Source: CAYXZL01 sp964469925 (GTDB lineage: Bacteria; Patescibacteriota; Gracilibacteria; Absconditabacterales; Absconditicoccaceae). From it: a stretch of DNA of 64,000 nt. The translations under genes and the position numbers were made by a program. The notes below the pieces were generated by a model. The model had not been told where the DNA came from. It made no database searches and saw only the letters and a program-made list of their open reading frames with translations. Shown piece after piece: positions 21,826-32,205 of this stretch; position 1 is the stretch's first letter, and every line of letters starts with the position of its first letter. The stretch is from positions 1 through 64,000 of the forward strand of contig CAYXZL010000007.1 of assembly GCA_964469925.1 (NCBI GenBank), read 5' to 3'.

Positions 21826-22807
21826 TAATGGTGTTTTGCTCTTTTCGCCGTATGAGTCTTTGATGTATTGCGTCTATGTCTTTGCTGTTTAGGCGTTTCC
21901 CGTAAGGAGGATTGGTGATGATGTGTGATTTTTTTGCTTCTCATCTCAGCATATCTTGGTGTTTTCGTGTAATCATACGTCATACTCCCGCATTATCTGC
22001 GTTGTCTTTGGCTTTTTGTAATACATCTTTATCAATATCTCGTCATTGTATCGATGTGCTTGGTATTTGCTGTTCTTTTTTTGCTTTTGTTATTATATTG
22101 TTCCAGATCGATCTATCAAAACTTGGAAAGTGCTGAAAATCAAATGTTCTTTGTAGTCATGGTGCTTTATGACTTGCTATGAGGGCTGCTTCTATTGCTA
22201 TTGTTCCTGATCAACAACACGGATCGAGGAGTGGAGTACTACGGTTTCGTTTACTGTATAACATCATTGCTGCTGCTATATTTTCTTTAAGAGGTGCTTC
22301 TCCAATGCCTGTTTTGTATCATCTTTTGTATAATGCGTCTCCTGAGGTATTGATGTATATGGAGAGATGATCTTTGTTTAGTGTGCACAAAACTTCTATA
22401 GCTTTCTGTTTTTCATTGATTTCTCGTTGCTTATGATGTGATCCTGTTAGCCCTACTATCACTGCTTTATGTGCTACTGATTGTATGACTTTGTTTGCTT
22501 GTAGTTTACTTTCGTGCGTTTGTACTGTTATAACGATGGGAGTTTGTATGGGTATGTAGTGGTTTCGAGTAATGCGTTCTAGTGCATGGAATAGCGTGTC
22601 AAAGTCTGTGCATTGATGGAGATATCATAGTTGTTGAAAAACCTTGTTGGCTGTGCGTGATCGTAGGTTGAGAGACATCATTGCTTCTGTGTCTCCATCA
22701 ATATAGGTACCACTTTTGAAGGTATGGTGGGTGCGATGTCATAGTGCTGTGACTTCTTGAGCAAGTACTGTTCCAAGTCAGGGTGCTGTTGTGACAAGCA
22801 GTTGCAC
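21722..22807 (-). CDS. THUMP-domain RNA methyltransferase (RlmL-like)
   Basis: 361 residues: N-terminal THUMP domain (MQLLVTTAPGLGTVLAQEV, then TFKSGTYIDGD), followed by a SAM methyltransferase with PLLDPCCGSGTIAIEAALIA (motif I) and ITNPPYGKRL (motif IV, N-P-P-Y for exocyclic amino methylation). This matches the YpsC/RlmL N-terminal half that makes m2G in 23S rRNA. It starts at GTG; no ATG lies between the TAA upstream in frame and the first THUMP residues. It starts 23 bases after the acyltransferase stop. Confidence 0.88.
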
Positions 22808-22830
22808 TGGTTTATGTTATAGGTAGTAAA

Positions 22831-23745
22831 CTATACTTTTGGGTTATAGTCAGATTGCTCTTTTTGTCAAAGCTCTTGTGTTATACGTCTTAGTCGGCTT
22901 GTGATTGCATTCCAGTCTTTTGGTTTTAACTCTTTATGTTCTTTGATGATTTCTTCTAATCTTGTGGTTAAGTTTATGGCTTGCCCTATGTATACTGGTA
23001 TTGTTTGTCCAGCTAGTTGTTCTAGTGCCATGAGTGTACTTCGTAATCTTCATATCGATCCCCTATGTGCATGCTTGTAAAATTCCATATTTGGTATTGC
23101 GTTAATATGCATTGGTACTATGGGTATCTTGTGTTTATATGCCAATTTTGGTCGAGTTCGGCTCCATCTTCCGTCTTGCACATTCCCTTTTCCATCTGTA
23201 TGAGAATAATCTCCAGAAGGAAAGACGAGTGTATAAGCATGTTCGTTTTTTGCTTTTTCTATCTGTTGGTCTAGTGTTTCTTCGTTTGCTTTTTTCCCTT
23301 TTCTTTGTCGTGTGTTTATGGGTATTAGTCGTTGTGAAAAGTTTGGGTCTAATAACAAGTTTTTACTAGCTCCTACTGCATATATGGGGCTTTCCGTCTT
23401 ATTGACTGTGTGTAGCACATAGAGGGCAACAAGTGTATCTGGTATTCCTGATGGGTGATTTGCCATGATAATACACCCATTTTTTGGTAAGTTTTCTTGT
23501 CATTGTATTTGTGCATTTATTCCTAGCTTTTGGTATGTTTCTACTATTCTTGCTAGACCGTTCCCTGGTGTTGTATCTATAAACGTATTGGCAAAAAACT
23601 GCAGTCATGGTACTTGTGTAGCAAGTATTGCCGATAGTTTCTGTCCTCGCCTATATTCTAGTGTTTTTCCCACTCGGCTTGGTAGCAGATCATATTGTCT
23701 ATTGTTGTTTACGATTTCTGCTATTAATGTTTCTACGTTTCCCAT
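22831..23745 (-). CDS. 1-Acylglycerol-phosphate acyltransferase-like protein
   Basis: 304 residues. The active-site region IIMANHPSGIPDTLVAL matches the lysophospholipid acyltransferase-like group with NHPxG.(x)D, and VFPSGDYS resembles the second block (FPEG) with Ser for Glu. No clear membrane span. It would transfer an acyl group to a lipid or lipid-linked acceptor, in a lineage with very little lipid synthesis. Followed closely by the THUMP methyltransferase. Substrate unknown. Confidence 0.72.
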
Positions 23746-23867
23746 TGCTTATTTTTAATTAATTATTGCTGTATATCTTACCGATATTTTGTCAATACTC
23801 AACAAGATCTTGCAAATCTCTTTTGGATAACTGTCTTTAAAGAGTATTTTTTGTTTTTGCATTATGT

Positions 23868-24542
23868 ATGTCAGTTACTATTGAGGAGTCTTGGCTTCAT
23901 AAGCTTCGTGATGAGTTTGGTAGAGATTACTTCCAAGAACTAATTTCTTTTCTTAAAAAAGAAAGATCTGAATGACATACCATTTATCCTCCAGGATCTT
24001 TGATCTTTCACGCTTTCTCTTTGACTCCTTTTGAGGCTGTGAGGGTTGTGGTTCTGTGACAAGACCCCTATCATGGTGTGGGTCAGGCTATGTGATTGTG
24101 TTTTTCTGTTCCTTCTTGAATTGCTAAACCCCCTAGTCTGGTCAATATATTTAAAGAAATGTCTGATGACTTAGGAGTGCCGATGCCTCAATGTGGCGAT
24201 TTAACGCATCGAGCAAAACAGTGAGTTTTTCTTTTAAATACCATTTTGACTGTTAGGGCAGGCCAGGCTGCGTCTCATCGTGGAAAAGGGCGAGAGACTT
24301 TTACTGATACGGTTATACGTACTCTTTCTGCAGATAAACAGTGACTAGTTTTTTTGTTGTGGTGACAATTTGCCCAAAGTAAGAAAATACTTATTGATTC
24401 TACTAAACATACTGTTTTGACGGCAGCTCATCCTTCTCCTCTTTCTGCTTACAATGGCTGGTTTGGTTGTAAGCATTTTTCTCAAACTAATACCGCTCTT
24501 TCTGTGTATGGCATTGCCCCTATTGACTGGTGTTTACCCTAA
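23868..24542 (+). CDS. ung: Uracil-DNA glycosylase, family 1
   Basis: Removes uracil from DNA to start base excision repair. 224 residues, the normal length. Water-activating motif VVVLGQDPYHG (first Gly TGA), LCFSVPSGIAKPPSLVNIFKE, LLNTILTVRAG, and the His motif AAHPSPLSAYNG, all in place. Eight or so TGAs coincide with conserved Gly, making this one of the clearest tests of the code. A strong terminator follows. Confidence 0.98.
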
Positions 24543-24553
24543 AGTTTTTTTGT

Positions 24554-24594
24554 ACATCGAAAAAACAAGGTTTTATTGCCTTGTTTTTCGATGT
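24554..24594. terminator. Bidirectional terminator
   Basis: ACATCGAAAAA...CAAGG pairs with CCTTG...TTTTTCGATGT (about 16 bp, 8-base loop) between convergent ung and the minus-strand gene. Confidence 0.85.
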
Positions 24595-24607
24595 TTCTTG
24601 CTGTGTG

Positions 24608-24958
24608 TTACTGGCTGACGGTTTCGTTACTTGGTAGCACATTGTCTTGTGTTGGAGGTGGCGGAACTGGATTTGGTGCTGGCTGTATTTCTGTTTTTAT
24701 GATATCATCATTGTTATCATTACTTCATGATTTTGAAGCTATTTCCTCTACGATACGGTTTGTTTCTTCTATTTCTTTTTTTATGTCGTTAAGTTTTTCT
24801 GTCAAGTCAGCGTATAATTGTTGCTGTGTTGTACTTGTACATCCGAGAAACTGCTGAACTCTTTCTGGTTGCTGTTGTGATAGATATATTATTCCTGCAA
24901 TACCTGCGTATCATACTAATATGAGTGTTATCAAAAATGTTCGAAGCACTTTTTTCAT
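24608..24958 (-). CDS. Single-pass membrane protein with coiled coil
   Basis: 116 residues: N-terminal membrane segment (residues 5-28, VLRTFLITLILVGYAGIAGIIYL), a coiled-coil stretch (about 45-75, LTEKLNDIKKEIEETNRIVEEIA), then a Pro-rich tail (APNPVPPPPTQ). It resembles small division/envelope accessory proteins in architecture only; no family recognised. Orphan gene between ung and sod. Confidence 0.62.
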
Positions 24959-25169
24959 GGTGTATTGTTACTTATTAGTTAAAAACGGTTTCGTGATCAT
25001 AGTAACTTTGCTTTATTATGTAAAGCCTATCGTATTAAAGTATTTTTGTTCTTTTGTTTTATTGAGTTTTGTGTGTTGACATTATCACATCTCTATCTTT
25101 TGTAGTATGCTTGCATTCTGTTGGAGGACTCCTAGTATGAGTGGTAACTTTTAGCTTGTTTTTTCTGCT

Positions 25170-25775
25170 ATGGTTTTTCAACTTCCTGCTTTACCGTATT
25201 GATACGACGCACTTGAACCAGTTATTGATTCGCAAACGATGCGTATTCATTACGAAAAACATCATCAAGCTTATCTAAATAATCTTAATGCTGTGCTTGC
25301 TGGCAGTCCTTATGAATCATGGTCTATAGAAGATTTGCTTTCAAAGCTTGATCAACTTACTGGAAAAATTTATACGACTGTAAGGAATCACTGATGATGA
25401 TATTATAATCACATGTTGTTTTGGACGTGTATGAGTCCTTGATGAACGCCCGTTAGTACTGAGTTTCAACAGATTTTGGTAGATAACTTTGGTTCTTTGG
25501 ATCAGTTGAAACAGCTGTTTGCTGATGCCTCACTTTGACAGTTTGGTTCTGGCTGGGCTTGGATAGTTATGACCGAGGACTATGGGCTTGAGATAGTTTC
25601 TACTCCCAACCAAGACAGTCCATTGAGTATATGAAAAAGACCTATTTTGGGTTTAGATGTTTGGGAGCATGCTTATTATCTGCAGTATCAAAACAGGAGA
25701 GTGGATTATGTTCAAGCATGGTGGGGGATTATTAATCGACAGGAGGTAGAAAATAGGTATAGGAGCTGCTTGTAG
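25170..25775 (+). CDS. Superoxide dismutase (Fe/Mn type)
   Basis: Converts superoxide to peroxide and oxygen. 201 residues. Metal ligands: H27 (MRIHYEKHHQAY), the His of GGGYYNHMLFW, and the Asp and His of LDVWEHAYYLQY. The second-sphere region GQFGSGWAW is intact. The usual NNGGGHWNH reads NHGGGYYNH. Fe versus Mn preference is not decidable. Upstream, TTGACA at 25076-25081 has no good -10; a tiny frame (MSGNF, 25132-25149 region) preceded by GGAGG lies just before the gene. Confidence 0.94.
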
Positions 25776-25822
25776 AGAGATGCTTTCTCTTTTTTCTTCC
25801 TTTTTTATTTTTGTGTTTTGTT

Positions 25823-26191
25823 TTGTGCGTAGAGTTCGCGACTAACTCTAGAAAGGTACTGGGTTATGCTGGAGAGGATCTTGTACGTCAATACTATCTC
25901 TCACACTGATATGTTCATATAGTCTCCAATTACACGATTCGTTGATGAGAACTTGATCTTGTTTTTGTTCATTGATTGACTGTTATTTTCGTAGAGGTGA
26001 AAGTCATCAATTTTGTGGACGATATTCATGATTATGTTACTGCCAAAAAGTTGTATTACCTTAACAAAACGATAGACTCCTTTTTGCTTTCTTCTTGTGG
26101 AGGCCAATATTTTGCTTATGAGAGGCGTTTGGATGTTGCTTTTGTTAGGTGATCTGATATTGTCGAAGTTTTTGAGTCTGTCTCACTTTAG
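25823..26191 (+). CDS. yraN: UPF0102/YraN-family nuclease-fold protein
   Basis: About 122 residues. Family signature: LGYAGEDLVRQYYLSHGY, SNYTIRGGELDLVF and VIFVEVKV, i.e. the restriction-endonuclease-like core with G-E, E/D-L-D and EVK. The biological role of YraN is unsettled (linked to transformation and recombination). The start is uncertain: no ATG lies in frame before the family core, so a TTG at 25823 is used; a TTG four codons earlier is also possible. TGA at 25896-25898 and 25937-25942 code for conserved Gly. Confidence 0.78.
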
Positions 26192-26209
26192 TTTTCGTTG
26201 CGGTTTTTT

Positions 26210-27451
26210 ATGAGATATTCAAAGACCTTTTTGGTGTCTGTTATTGCTTTTGTGTTCTTTGTGTTGGGTCTTATTGTTTCTCCTTTATTTTTGCAAACTC
26301 ATTGATCAATAGTCTCCTTTCCTTCTTCGAGAGAACAGCAATTTTCTGTGTCATGAAACAATACGGAGCTTTGTAATAGTTTGGATTCTATCTTAGCTGT
26401 TTTGTGAGAAGATTATTATAATACTGGGAGAATTAATCTTGATCTTATGCATGATCGTGCTCTCAAAGGCTATGTAGATGCTCTAGGTGATCCTTATACT
26501 GCTTACTTAGATGGTAATGAATATGCGTATTTGGTTGATGATTTGAGGGGTGAGCAGCATTTTGCATGAATTGGTGCTGTCGTGTATAAAAAAGATACGG
26601 TTGTGGTTATTGAAGAGGTTCTCAAAAACTCTCCTGCTGCCTTGGCCTGACTTAGGCCTTTTGATATGATTGTACAAGTTGATGGTGAGTCCGTTGCTGA
26701 TCTTAGTATTTGAGAAGCGGTTGATAAAATACGTTGAGAAAAAGGATCTACTGTTACTCTATCTTTTTTGAGAAGTGATGATGGTGGCGATGCACAGTTG
26801 TTTCAGAAGACTATCGTTAGGTGAGATATTGTAGATGAGTCTGTAGGGATTGACTATTTAGACTATCAAGGTCATCGTTTTTTAATTGTTGAACTTAGTT
26901 CTATCGGTGAGGAGACTAATGATTTACTAGTTCGTGATTTGCAGGAAGTTGACTTTTCTTCTATTGACGGCGTTGTTTTAGACCTCAGATGAAATGCTTG
27001 ATGATTTTTGTTGGCGTGAGTTGATGTTGCTTCTCACTTTATTGCTAAGGGGAATGTCATTGTGTCTACACGTTATCCTTCCTACAAAGATGATCTTTTT
27101 AGATCAACCTGATCTGGTCCTTTGGTTACTAAACCTTTGGTTGTGCTTGTTGATTGACTTACCGCTTCTGCAAGTGAGATCATAGCTTTAGCATTACGTG
27201 ACGTGCGTGGTGTTCCTGTTGTGGGGGAGGAAACTTTTGGGAAGTGAACTATTCAAACTATTCATGAGTTTGATCATGGTTCTTTGAAATATACTGTTGG
27301 TTTATGGTTTTCTCCTAATGGGACTCATTTAAGTACTGGTGGTATTATTCCTGATGTCCCTGTTACTTTTAATGTCACGGGCTATATGGACGATCGTATA
27401 GATAATCAGTTGCAAGAGGCTCAAGCTGTCTTGTTGAGTATATTGGATTAG
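26210..27451 (+). CDS. Carboxyl-terminal processing protease (CtpA, S41)
   Basis: Exported Ser/Lys-dyad protease. 413 residues: signal anchor (residues 8-32), N-terminal helical domain (ILAVLGEDYYNTGR, GYVDALGDPYTAYLDGNE), PDZ domain (about 115-205), then the catalytic core with Ser in GLTASASEIIALAL and Lys in EETFGKGTIQT. Works in the periplasm or on the cell surface to trim proteins. It follows YraN by 18 bases and precedes the ferredoxin. A small hairpin (AGTCTTGTAGACT, 27450-27462) follows its stop. Confidence 0.95.
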
Positions 27452-27494
27452 TCTTGTAGACTACTATCTTTTTAGTTGTGTGATTGGTTGTTGT

Positions 27495-27833
27495 ATGTCT
27501 AGTTTCTCATCATCATCTTGATCGGCGGTTGATATCTTTATCCTTAATAATGATGGTGTTATTGTTCACCAGTTCCCTTGAAGCGACCATAAAAGTTTTG
27601 TGCAAATGGCCGAAGACGTTGGGGTTGAGTTGCCAGTTTCGTGTTGCTCTGGTGCATGTTTTGTATGTGCATGTAGGGTGAAAGAAGGTTTGGATTTCAT
27701 TGATATAGCAAAGCTTTCCGTTCCTCTTGTTGATATTGATGCTGATCAAATCTTGGCCTGTGTTGCTGGTATCAAATCTGCTTGTTTCCGTGATGGTGCG
27801 TATCATAAGATTGTCTTACAAAAGATGTTGTAG
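27495..27833 (+). CDS. [2Fe-2S] ferredoxin
   Basis: 112 residues, plant-type ferredoxin fold. Cluster ligands: C-x4-C-x2-C in SCCSGACFVC (first Cys of the pair or second) and the fourth Cys in ILACVAGIKSAC. The N terminus is Ser-rich (SSFSSSSGS). It transfers electrons in the cytoplasm; its partner is not in the window. Stops 27 bases before the sigma factor start. Confidence 0.9.
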
Positions 27834-27860
27834 TTTTTTTTGTTCGGGAAAGAGTTGTAT

Positions 27861-28409
27861 ATGTTTGGTTTTGATAGAGATTTTTTGGAAAAACTTGTAT
27901 CTAGGGATAAAGAATCCTTCAATGTTTTTTATGTTAAAAGTGTGGATGTTTTCTATCGTTATGTGAAGGCTAATTATTTTGTTGCTGATGCTGATGCTCA
28001 TGATATTATTTCCGACTTTTATGTAAAACTTTGGCATTCTTTGCCTCAATGTGATTTAGATAGTAACTTTCAGGCTTTTGTGTGGGTTATGTTTAAAAAC
28101 CTTCTTAAGGATTATTTCAAAAAAGCTAAAGGTGCGTCATTCAGTGATATGGATACTGAAGCTACTTTTTTTGAGGATAGTTTGAGCTCTGATGATGATG
28201 TGTCTTCCCTTTTTGAAAAGGATTTTCAGTATGATCGTATTCTTTCAGGAATGAAAGAGCTGGATGATATGAGTAGAGAGGTTATTATGTTGAAGTATAT
28301 GGAGGAACGCAGTACTTCTGATATAGCGATATTGTGTGATTTGACCGAGGAGGTCGTGAGGCAGAGATTATCAAGGGCTTTGAAAAAACTAAAAACCCTC
28401 TTGAAATAG
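27861..28409 (+). CDS. ECF-type RNA polymerase sigma factor
   Basis: 182 residues with region 2 (NVFYVKSVDVFYRYVKANYF, ADAHDIISDFYVKLWHSL, FVWVMFKNLLKDYFKKA) and region 4 helix-turn-helix (LDDMSREVIMLKYMEERSTSDIAIL, VVRQRLSRALKKLKTLL) joined by an acidic linker. No region 1.1 or 3. No anti-sigma factor gene adjoins it. The ATG at 27861 is preferred to the TTG seven codons earlier because of GGGAAAGAG placed upstream. Confidence 0.88.
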   Translation: MFGFDRDFLEKLVSRDKESFNVFYVKSVDVFYRYVKANYFVADADAHDIISDFYVKLWHSLPQCDLDSNFQAFVWVMFKNLLKDYFKKAKGASFSDMDTEATFFEDSLSSDDDVSSLFEKDFQYDRILSGMKELDDMSREVIMLKYMEERSTSDIAILCDLTEEVVRQRLSRALKKLKTLLK

Positions 28410-28482
28410 AGTTATATAAGGTATCTTTTCGCTTTAGAGTCAAATCAATTTCCTTGTCTAGACAGCTGCTTGTTTCCTTTAC

Positions 28483-28505
28483 CCTCTATATATAGAGGAT
28501 TTTCC
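28483..28505 (+). terminator. Possible terminator after the sigma factor
   Basis: Perfect 16-bp palindrome CCTCTATATATAGAGG followed by ATTTT. Confidence 0.45.
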
Positions 28506-28627
28506 GGTCTTGTCTCCTTTTGTCCTTATGTTAGCAGAAACCTTATATTCTATTGAAATGTTTTGTGTCACCGCTATCATCCCCTTTGTTATACTGTTTT
28601 TCTTTTATTTTGTGTATAACGTATCCA

Positions 28628-28906
28628 ATGACAAAAACTGAACTCATCCAAGCATTAGCTACAAAGCTAGGTGTTACAAAGAAATTGGCTGGTGACTTCC
28701 TTAACACTTTTGTTGACCTTGTTGTTGCTGAAGTAAAGAAAGGTGGTGAAGTAAGACTTCAAGGTTTCGGAACATTCAAGAAATCTCACAGAGCTGCAAG
28801 AACTGGAGTTAATCCACAAAACCCATCTCAAAAGATTAAGATTCCTGCTATGAACGTTCCTACTTTCAAAGCTGGTTCTGAGTTTAAGAAGGCTGTTAGA
28901 AAGTAG
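28628..28906 (+). CDS. HU-family nucleoid protein
   Basis: DNA-bending histone-like protein. 92 residues, standard length: MTKTELIQALATKLG, the helical dimer core, VRLQGFGTFKKS, and the arm RTGVNPQNPSQKIKIPAMNVPTFKAG. All glycines are GGN. A weak promoter TTGAAA-16 bases-TATCAT lies upstream (28552-28579). The codon use (AGA, AAC, CCA) differs from its neighbours, as expected for a very highly expressed gene. Confidence 0.97.
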   Translation: MTKTELIQALATKLGVTKKLAGDFLNTFVDLVVAEVKKGGEVRLQGFGTFKKSHRAARTGVNPQNPSQKIKIPAMNVPTFKAGSEFKKAVRK

Positions 28907-28934
28907 TCCTTTCTCAACCTTTCTTGTAAAATTA

Positions 28935-28964
28935 AAACTCTGCCTTGTGCAGGGTTTTTTTGTT
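28935..28964 (+). terminator. Terminator after HU
   Basis: AAACTCTGC / GCAGGGTTT (one G-T pair) with 5-base loop and TTTTTTT tail. Confidence 0.9.
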
Positions 28965-29022
28965 TGAAAAAAGACCATGAACAAGTACATTTACCTTGCT
29001 TTTTTAGCATTGTCCTTTTCTT

Positions 29023-29442
29023 ATGTTGAATGCTTATATCTTATGAGCTTTTGTCTTGGGTCTGCTTTTGTGATATTTGGTTTTTTACTATAGATTTGCA
29101 GATAGGACTATTGTTATGGAGTTGAGAAGGACTCTTAAAGAAACTCAAAAGGATGCTCACCGTTTAGCTCAGGATCTTGAAGAACATCAGCAACAAAATA
29201 TTATTTTGAGGTCAAAAGTGCAAGAACTTTTTGCTACTAATGATGATTTTTCTAGAGTTGTGTCTGATTTGAGCAGATATTATTATCAGATTAAAAAATG
29301 AGCGGAGAAAGCACAAGAGCTTTCAAGTTTTTTGAGAGTTCCTGATCCGGTTATGGAGGAAAAGATTCAACATTATATTGATGATCATACTCTAATTCAC
29401 AAAAACTTTCTATCAGACGAGTCTAAAAAACAGTTTTTTTAG
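29023..29442 (+). CDS. Membrane-anchored coiled-coil protein
   Basis: 139 residues: N-terminal membrane segment (MLNAYILGAFVLGLLLGYLVFYY), then a long coiled coil (about 30-85, LRRTLKETQKDAHRLAQDL) and a basic/acidic tail. The layout resembles RmuC or YhcB-type single-span coiled-coil proteins but no family is assured. TGA as Gly in the membrane segment (LGAF, LGYL) makes the anchor visible. Confidence 0.66.
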
Positions 29443-29490
29443 TGACCTTTGTGGTTTTATCTTTTTGTTTGGTTTTACTTTGTTTTGCTC

Positions 29491-30099
29491 ATGTCTTATA
29501 AAGCTGATGTGGTCCCAGTTTTTTCTTCAAGAGACTGATATCAGCGTTTAGTCTCTTCGTATGCTGATTATCATCAACGATTGGATAGTTTTGATCATCA
29601 GGAGCGAAAGAGATTTTTGCCTAGAAGTTTGGTGGGGTTTTCTATTGTAGACCTTTGAGCTGGTGATGGTAGAACGTACCGTATTTTTGAGCATTGTTCT
29701 TATGCACGTTATGTTGCTTGTGATTTTACTGCTTGATTACTGCGTCAACATCCTGGTTCTGATGTAGAGAAAGTGCTTATGGATTTGTCACAGCCATTTG
29801 TCCTAAAGGATAGTGATTTTGATTTAGCATTATCGTTTTTTGTTTTGGAACATTTAGAGGACTTATTATCTTTTTTTAGCGAAGTATATCGTGTTTTGGC
29901 TGAACATGGCTTGTATATTTTTACATACTTTCCTCAGAGGCGTCAGTATGTTCATCGTTGAGGTTTTAAAATAGAGACATTTCCTCATACGTATGCAGCT
30001 ATTGAAAGTGCTGCTACTGATGCATTCTTTTCTTTTCGTTTTCTTTCGTTCCTGGATAATAATCGTGAAGTTGGTAGAGCGTATTGTTTTACTAAGTAG
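29491..30099 (+). CDS. SAM-dependent methyltransferase (class I)
   Basis: 202 residues. Motif I VDLGAGDGRTYRIF, then YVACDFTAG (acidic end of strand 2), and FDLALSFFVLEHLEDLLSFFSEVYRVL (post-II motif) as in UbiE/BioC-like enzymes. Acceptor unknown. It begins the envelope gene group and ends 11 bases before the first MurF-like gene. Confidence 0.84.
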
Positions 30100-30110
30100 T
30101 GTTTCTCTAT

Positions 30111-31445
30111 ATGAAAAGATTGTTTTTCCGTTTTGTACAATGTTGGTTGAGATATGTTTGTTCTGCGTATGTTCGTCGTAATAACCCTTTTGTTATAGGT
30201 GTGACGGGAAGTGTTGGAAAGTCTACTTGTAGAACTCTTGTTGCACAAACGCTTGTTCAGATTCTTCCTGGTTTGACTGTTTATAGTTCTCCCAAAAACT
30301 TTAATGGTGAATTATGATTGTTTTTGTCTGTTATGAAAATCGAATCTTTTAGTCCGTCTTTTTGATCGTTTTTGCTTATATTGTGGAAATCTTTTTTCCT
30401 TTTTTTTCGCGATCTTGGTGTTGATGTGTATGTTTTGGAGTATGGCATTGATAGGCCTGGTGAAATGTGAGAACTTGTTGGGGCGATTGCACCGAATGTA
30501 GCTATTGTCACTGTAATAGATGCTGTTCATGTTGCGAACTTTACAAATATTGATCATATTGCTGCAGAGAAGTGACTTTTGGTTGCGTCAGCTAAGGAAC
30601 TCGCTATTTTGAATGTAGACGATGCTCGTGTGGCTGCGATGAGTACAGGAACTGATATTGACACTCTGTGGTATAGTTTTATTGGCTGAGAACGTAGTCA
30701 GTTGCGGGTCGACGATTTTCATGTTTCGGTGTTCAATGGTGTTGACAGTTCCTTTACTGCTTGTATGGGCAAAATTCGTTATCCATTACACTTTGATAGA
30801 TGGAGTCACTATGATGCTGTGTATGTTACTATGGGGTTGGCATTAGCTGATTTTTTAGCACCAAGGTATAAAATACATCCTGTGCCGTTCGATAGCCTTA
30901 CGTTTCATATGTTACCTTGAAGAGCTACGTTGTTGAGTGGAGTTCGTGATTCTCTTATGTACGACTCGAGTTATAATGCTTCTCCAGAAAGTATGTTGGT
31001 TGCATTAAGAGAGGCATGTTATTTGCATAGCACCTATTTTTCTCATTACTTTTTTTGTCTTTTGTTGGGTGAAATGAGAGAGTTGTGAGCTTCTTCGTAC
31101 CATGAGCACAAACTTTTGCTTGATAGACTGGTGAAAATACCCTATGATACACTGTGTCTTGTTGGTAGTGAATGGTTACAATTTTCTTCTAACCTTGCTA
31201 AACTACCTGGTTTTCATGGTGTTTTTGCCTCTTCCCGTAAGGCAGGTGATTGTATTAGAAAGCAGTTAGAGGCTTGAGATACTCCTTACTTTGTTTTTGT
31301 GAAGGGTAGTCAAAATACTATTTATCTTGAAGAGGCGATTAAAAAGTTGTTATCTGATCCATCTGATGCTTCATTGTTGGCTAGGCAAGAAGAGTGGTGG
31401 TTGAAAAAAAAGGAACTTTATTTTTCTTCTCTTGATGGTATATAG
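30111..31445 (+). CDS. MurF-like Mur ligase
   Basis: 444 residues. P-loop VTGSVGKSTC at about residues 32-40, NFNGE(L) conserved Asn, the mid-domain H-V-A-N (in DAVHVANF), and the C-terminal signature YDSSYNASPESM with LLGEMRELG. This order fits UDP-MurNAc-tripeptide:D-Ala-D-Ala ligase (MurF), which acts in the cytoplasm on the peptidoglycan precursor. A second, more divergent MurF-like gene lies 750 bases downstream, so one or both may act on a different acceptor. The stop overlaps the next ATG by 11 bases. Confidence 0.86.
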
Positions 31446-32205
31446 TGAGTGTTTTGTTCGTGTAGGTTCTGAAGAAGTCTATTATAGGGTGTACGGTACT
31501 GGTGACGATGTTTTCCTTATCCTTCATGGTTGGTGAGGAAGCTCTGTTTCGTGGCACAAGGTAGCTGAGAGCCTTGCTAATGCTGGTTATTGTGTTTATG
31601 TGCCTGACCTTCCCGGTTTTGGTAAGACAACGATGTCTCAACCTTATACTATTGATTGATATGCTCGTTTTGTTCAGTGATTTGTCCAAAATCTTTCTCT
31701 TTGATCCCTTTTCTTACTGTGACATTCTAATGGTTGACGTATCGCTATCTATCTCGTTGCACATGGTATGTTGTCTGTAAGGAAGCTTATTTTGAATAAT
31801 AGTGCTGGTATTGTTTCGGTTCCTTGATTACGTTTGAAACTTTATTTATGTATGGCCTCTTTTTTGAAGTTTTTTTCTTTTTTGCCATGATTTACTTTTT
31901 TTAGAAAATGCTTGTATAGATTGGCGTGAGCGTATGACTATTGATCTTTGTGAAAGGGTTTTTTACAGACTACCTTTCGTTCTGTTGTTCATTGTGATAT
32001 TCGTGCTTTGTTGCCCATGGTTACTATTCCCACCTGTTTGATTTGGTGAGAAAAAGACACTTATACGCCTCTTGAACAGTGACGTGTTATGCATTCTTTT
32101 TTGTCCCATGCTTCTTTTGTTCTTTGTTCTTGAGAAAAGCATGGTATTCACTTATCTAATCCTGATCTTTTAGTTTCTCATATTCTTAGCTTTGTTGATG
32201 AATAA
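31435..32205 (+). CDS. Alpha/beta hydrolase
   Basis: 256 residues. Oxyanion motif LHGWGGSS, VPDLPGFGKT, nucleophile elbow LLGHSNGGRIA (Gly both sides, TGA), acid in GEKDTYTPL and His in EKHGIHLSN. The start ATG lies inside the MurF-like stop region (TAG at 31443), indicating translational coupling. Substrate unknown; its place between two Mur ligases suggests a cell-envelope ester or amide. Confidence 0.85.
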
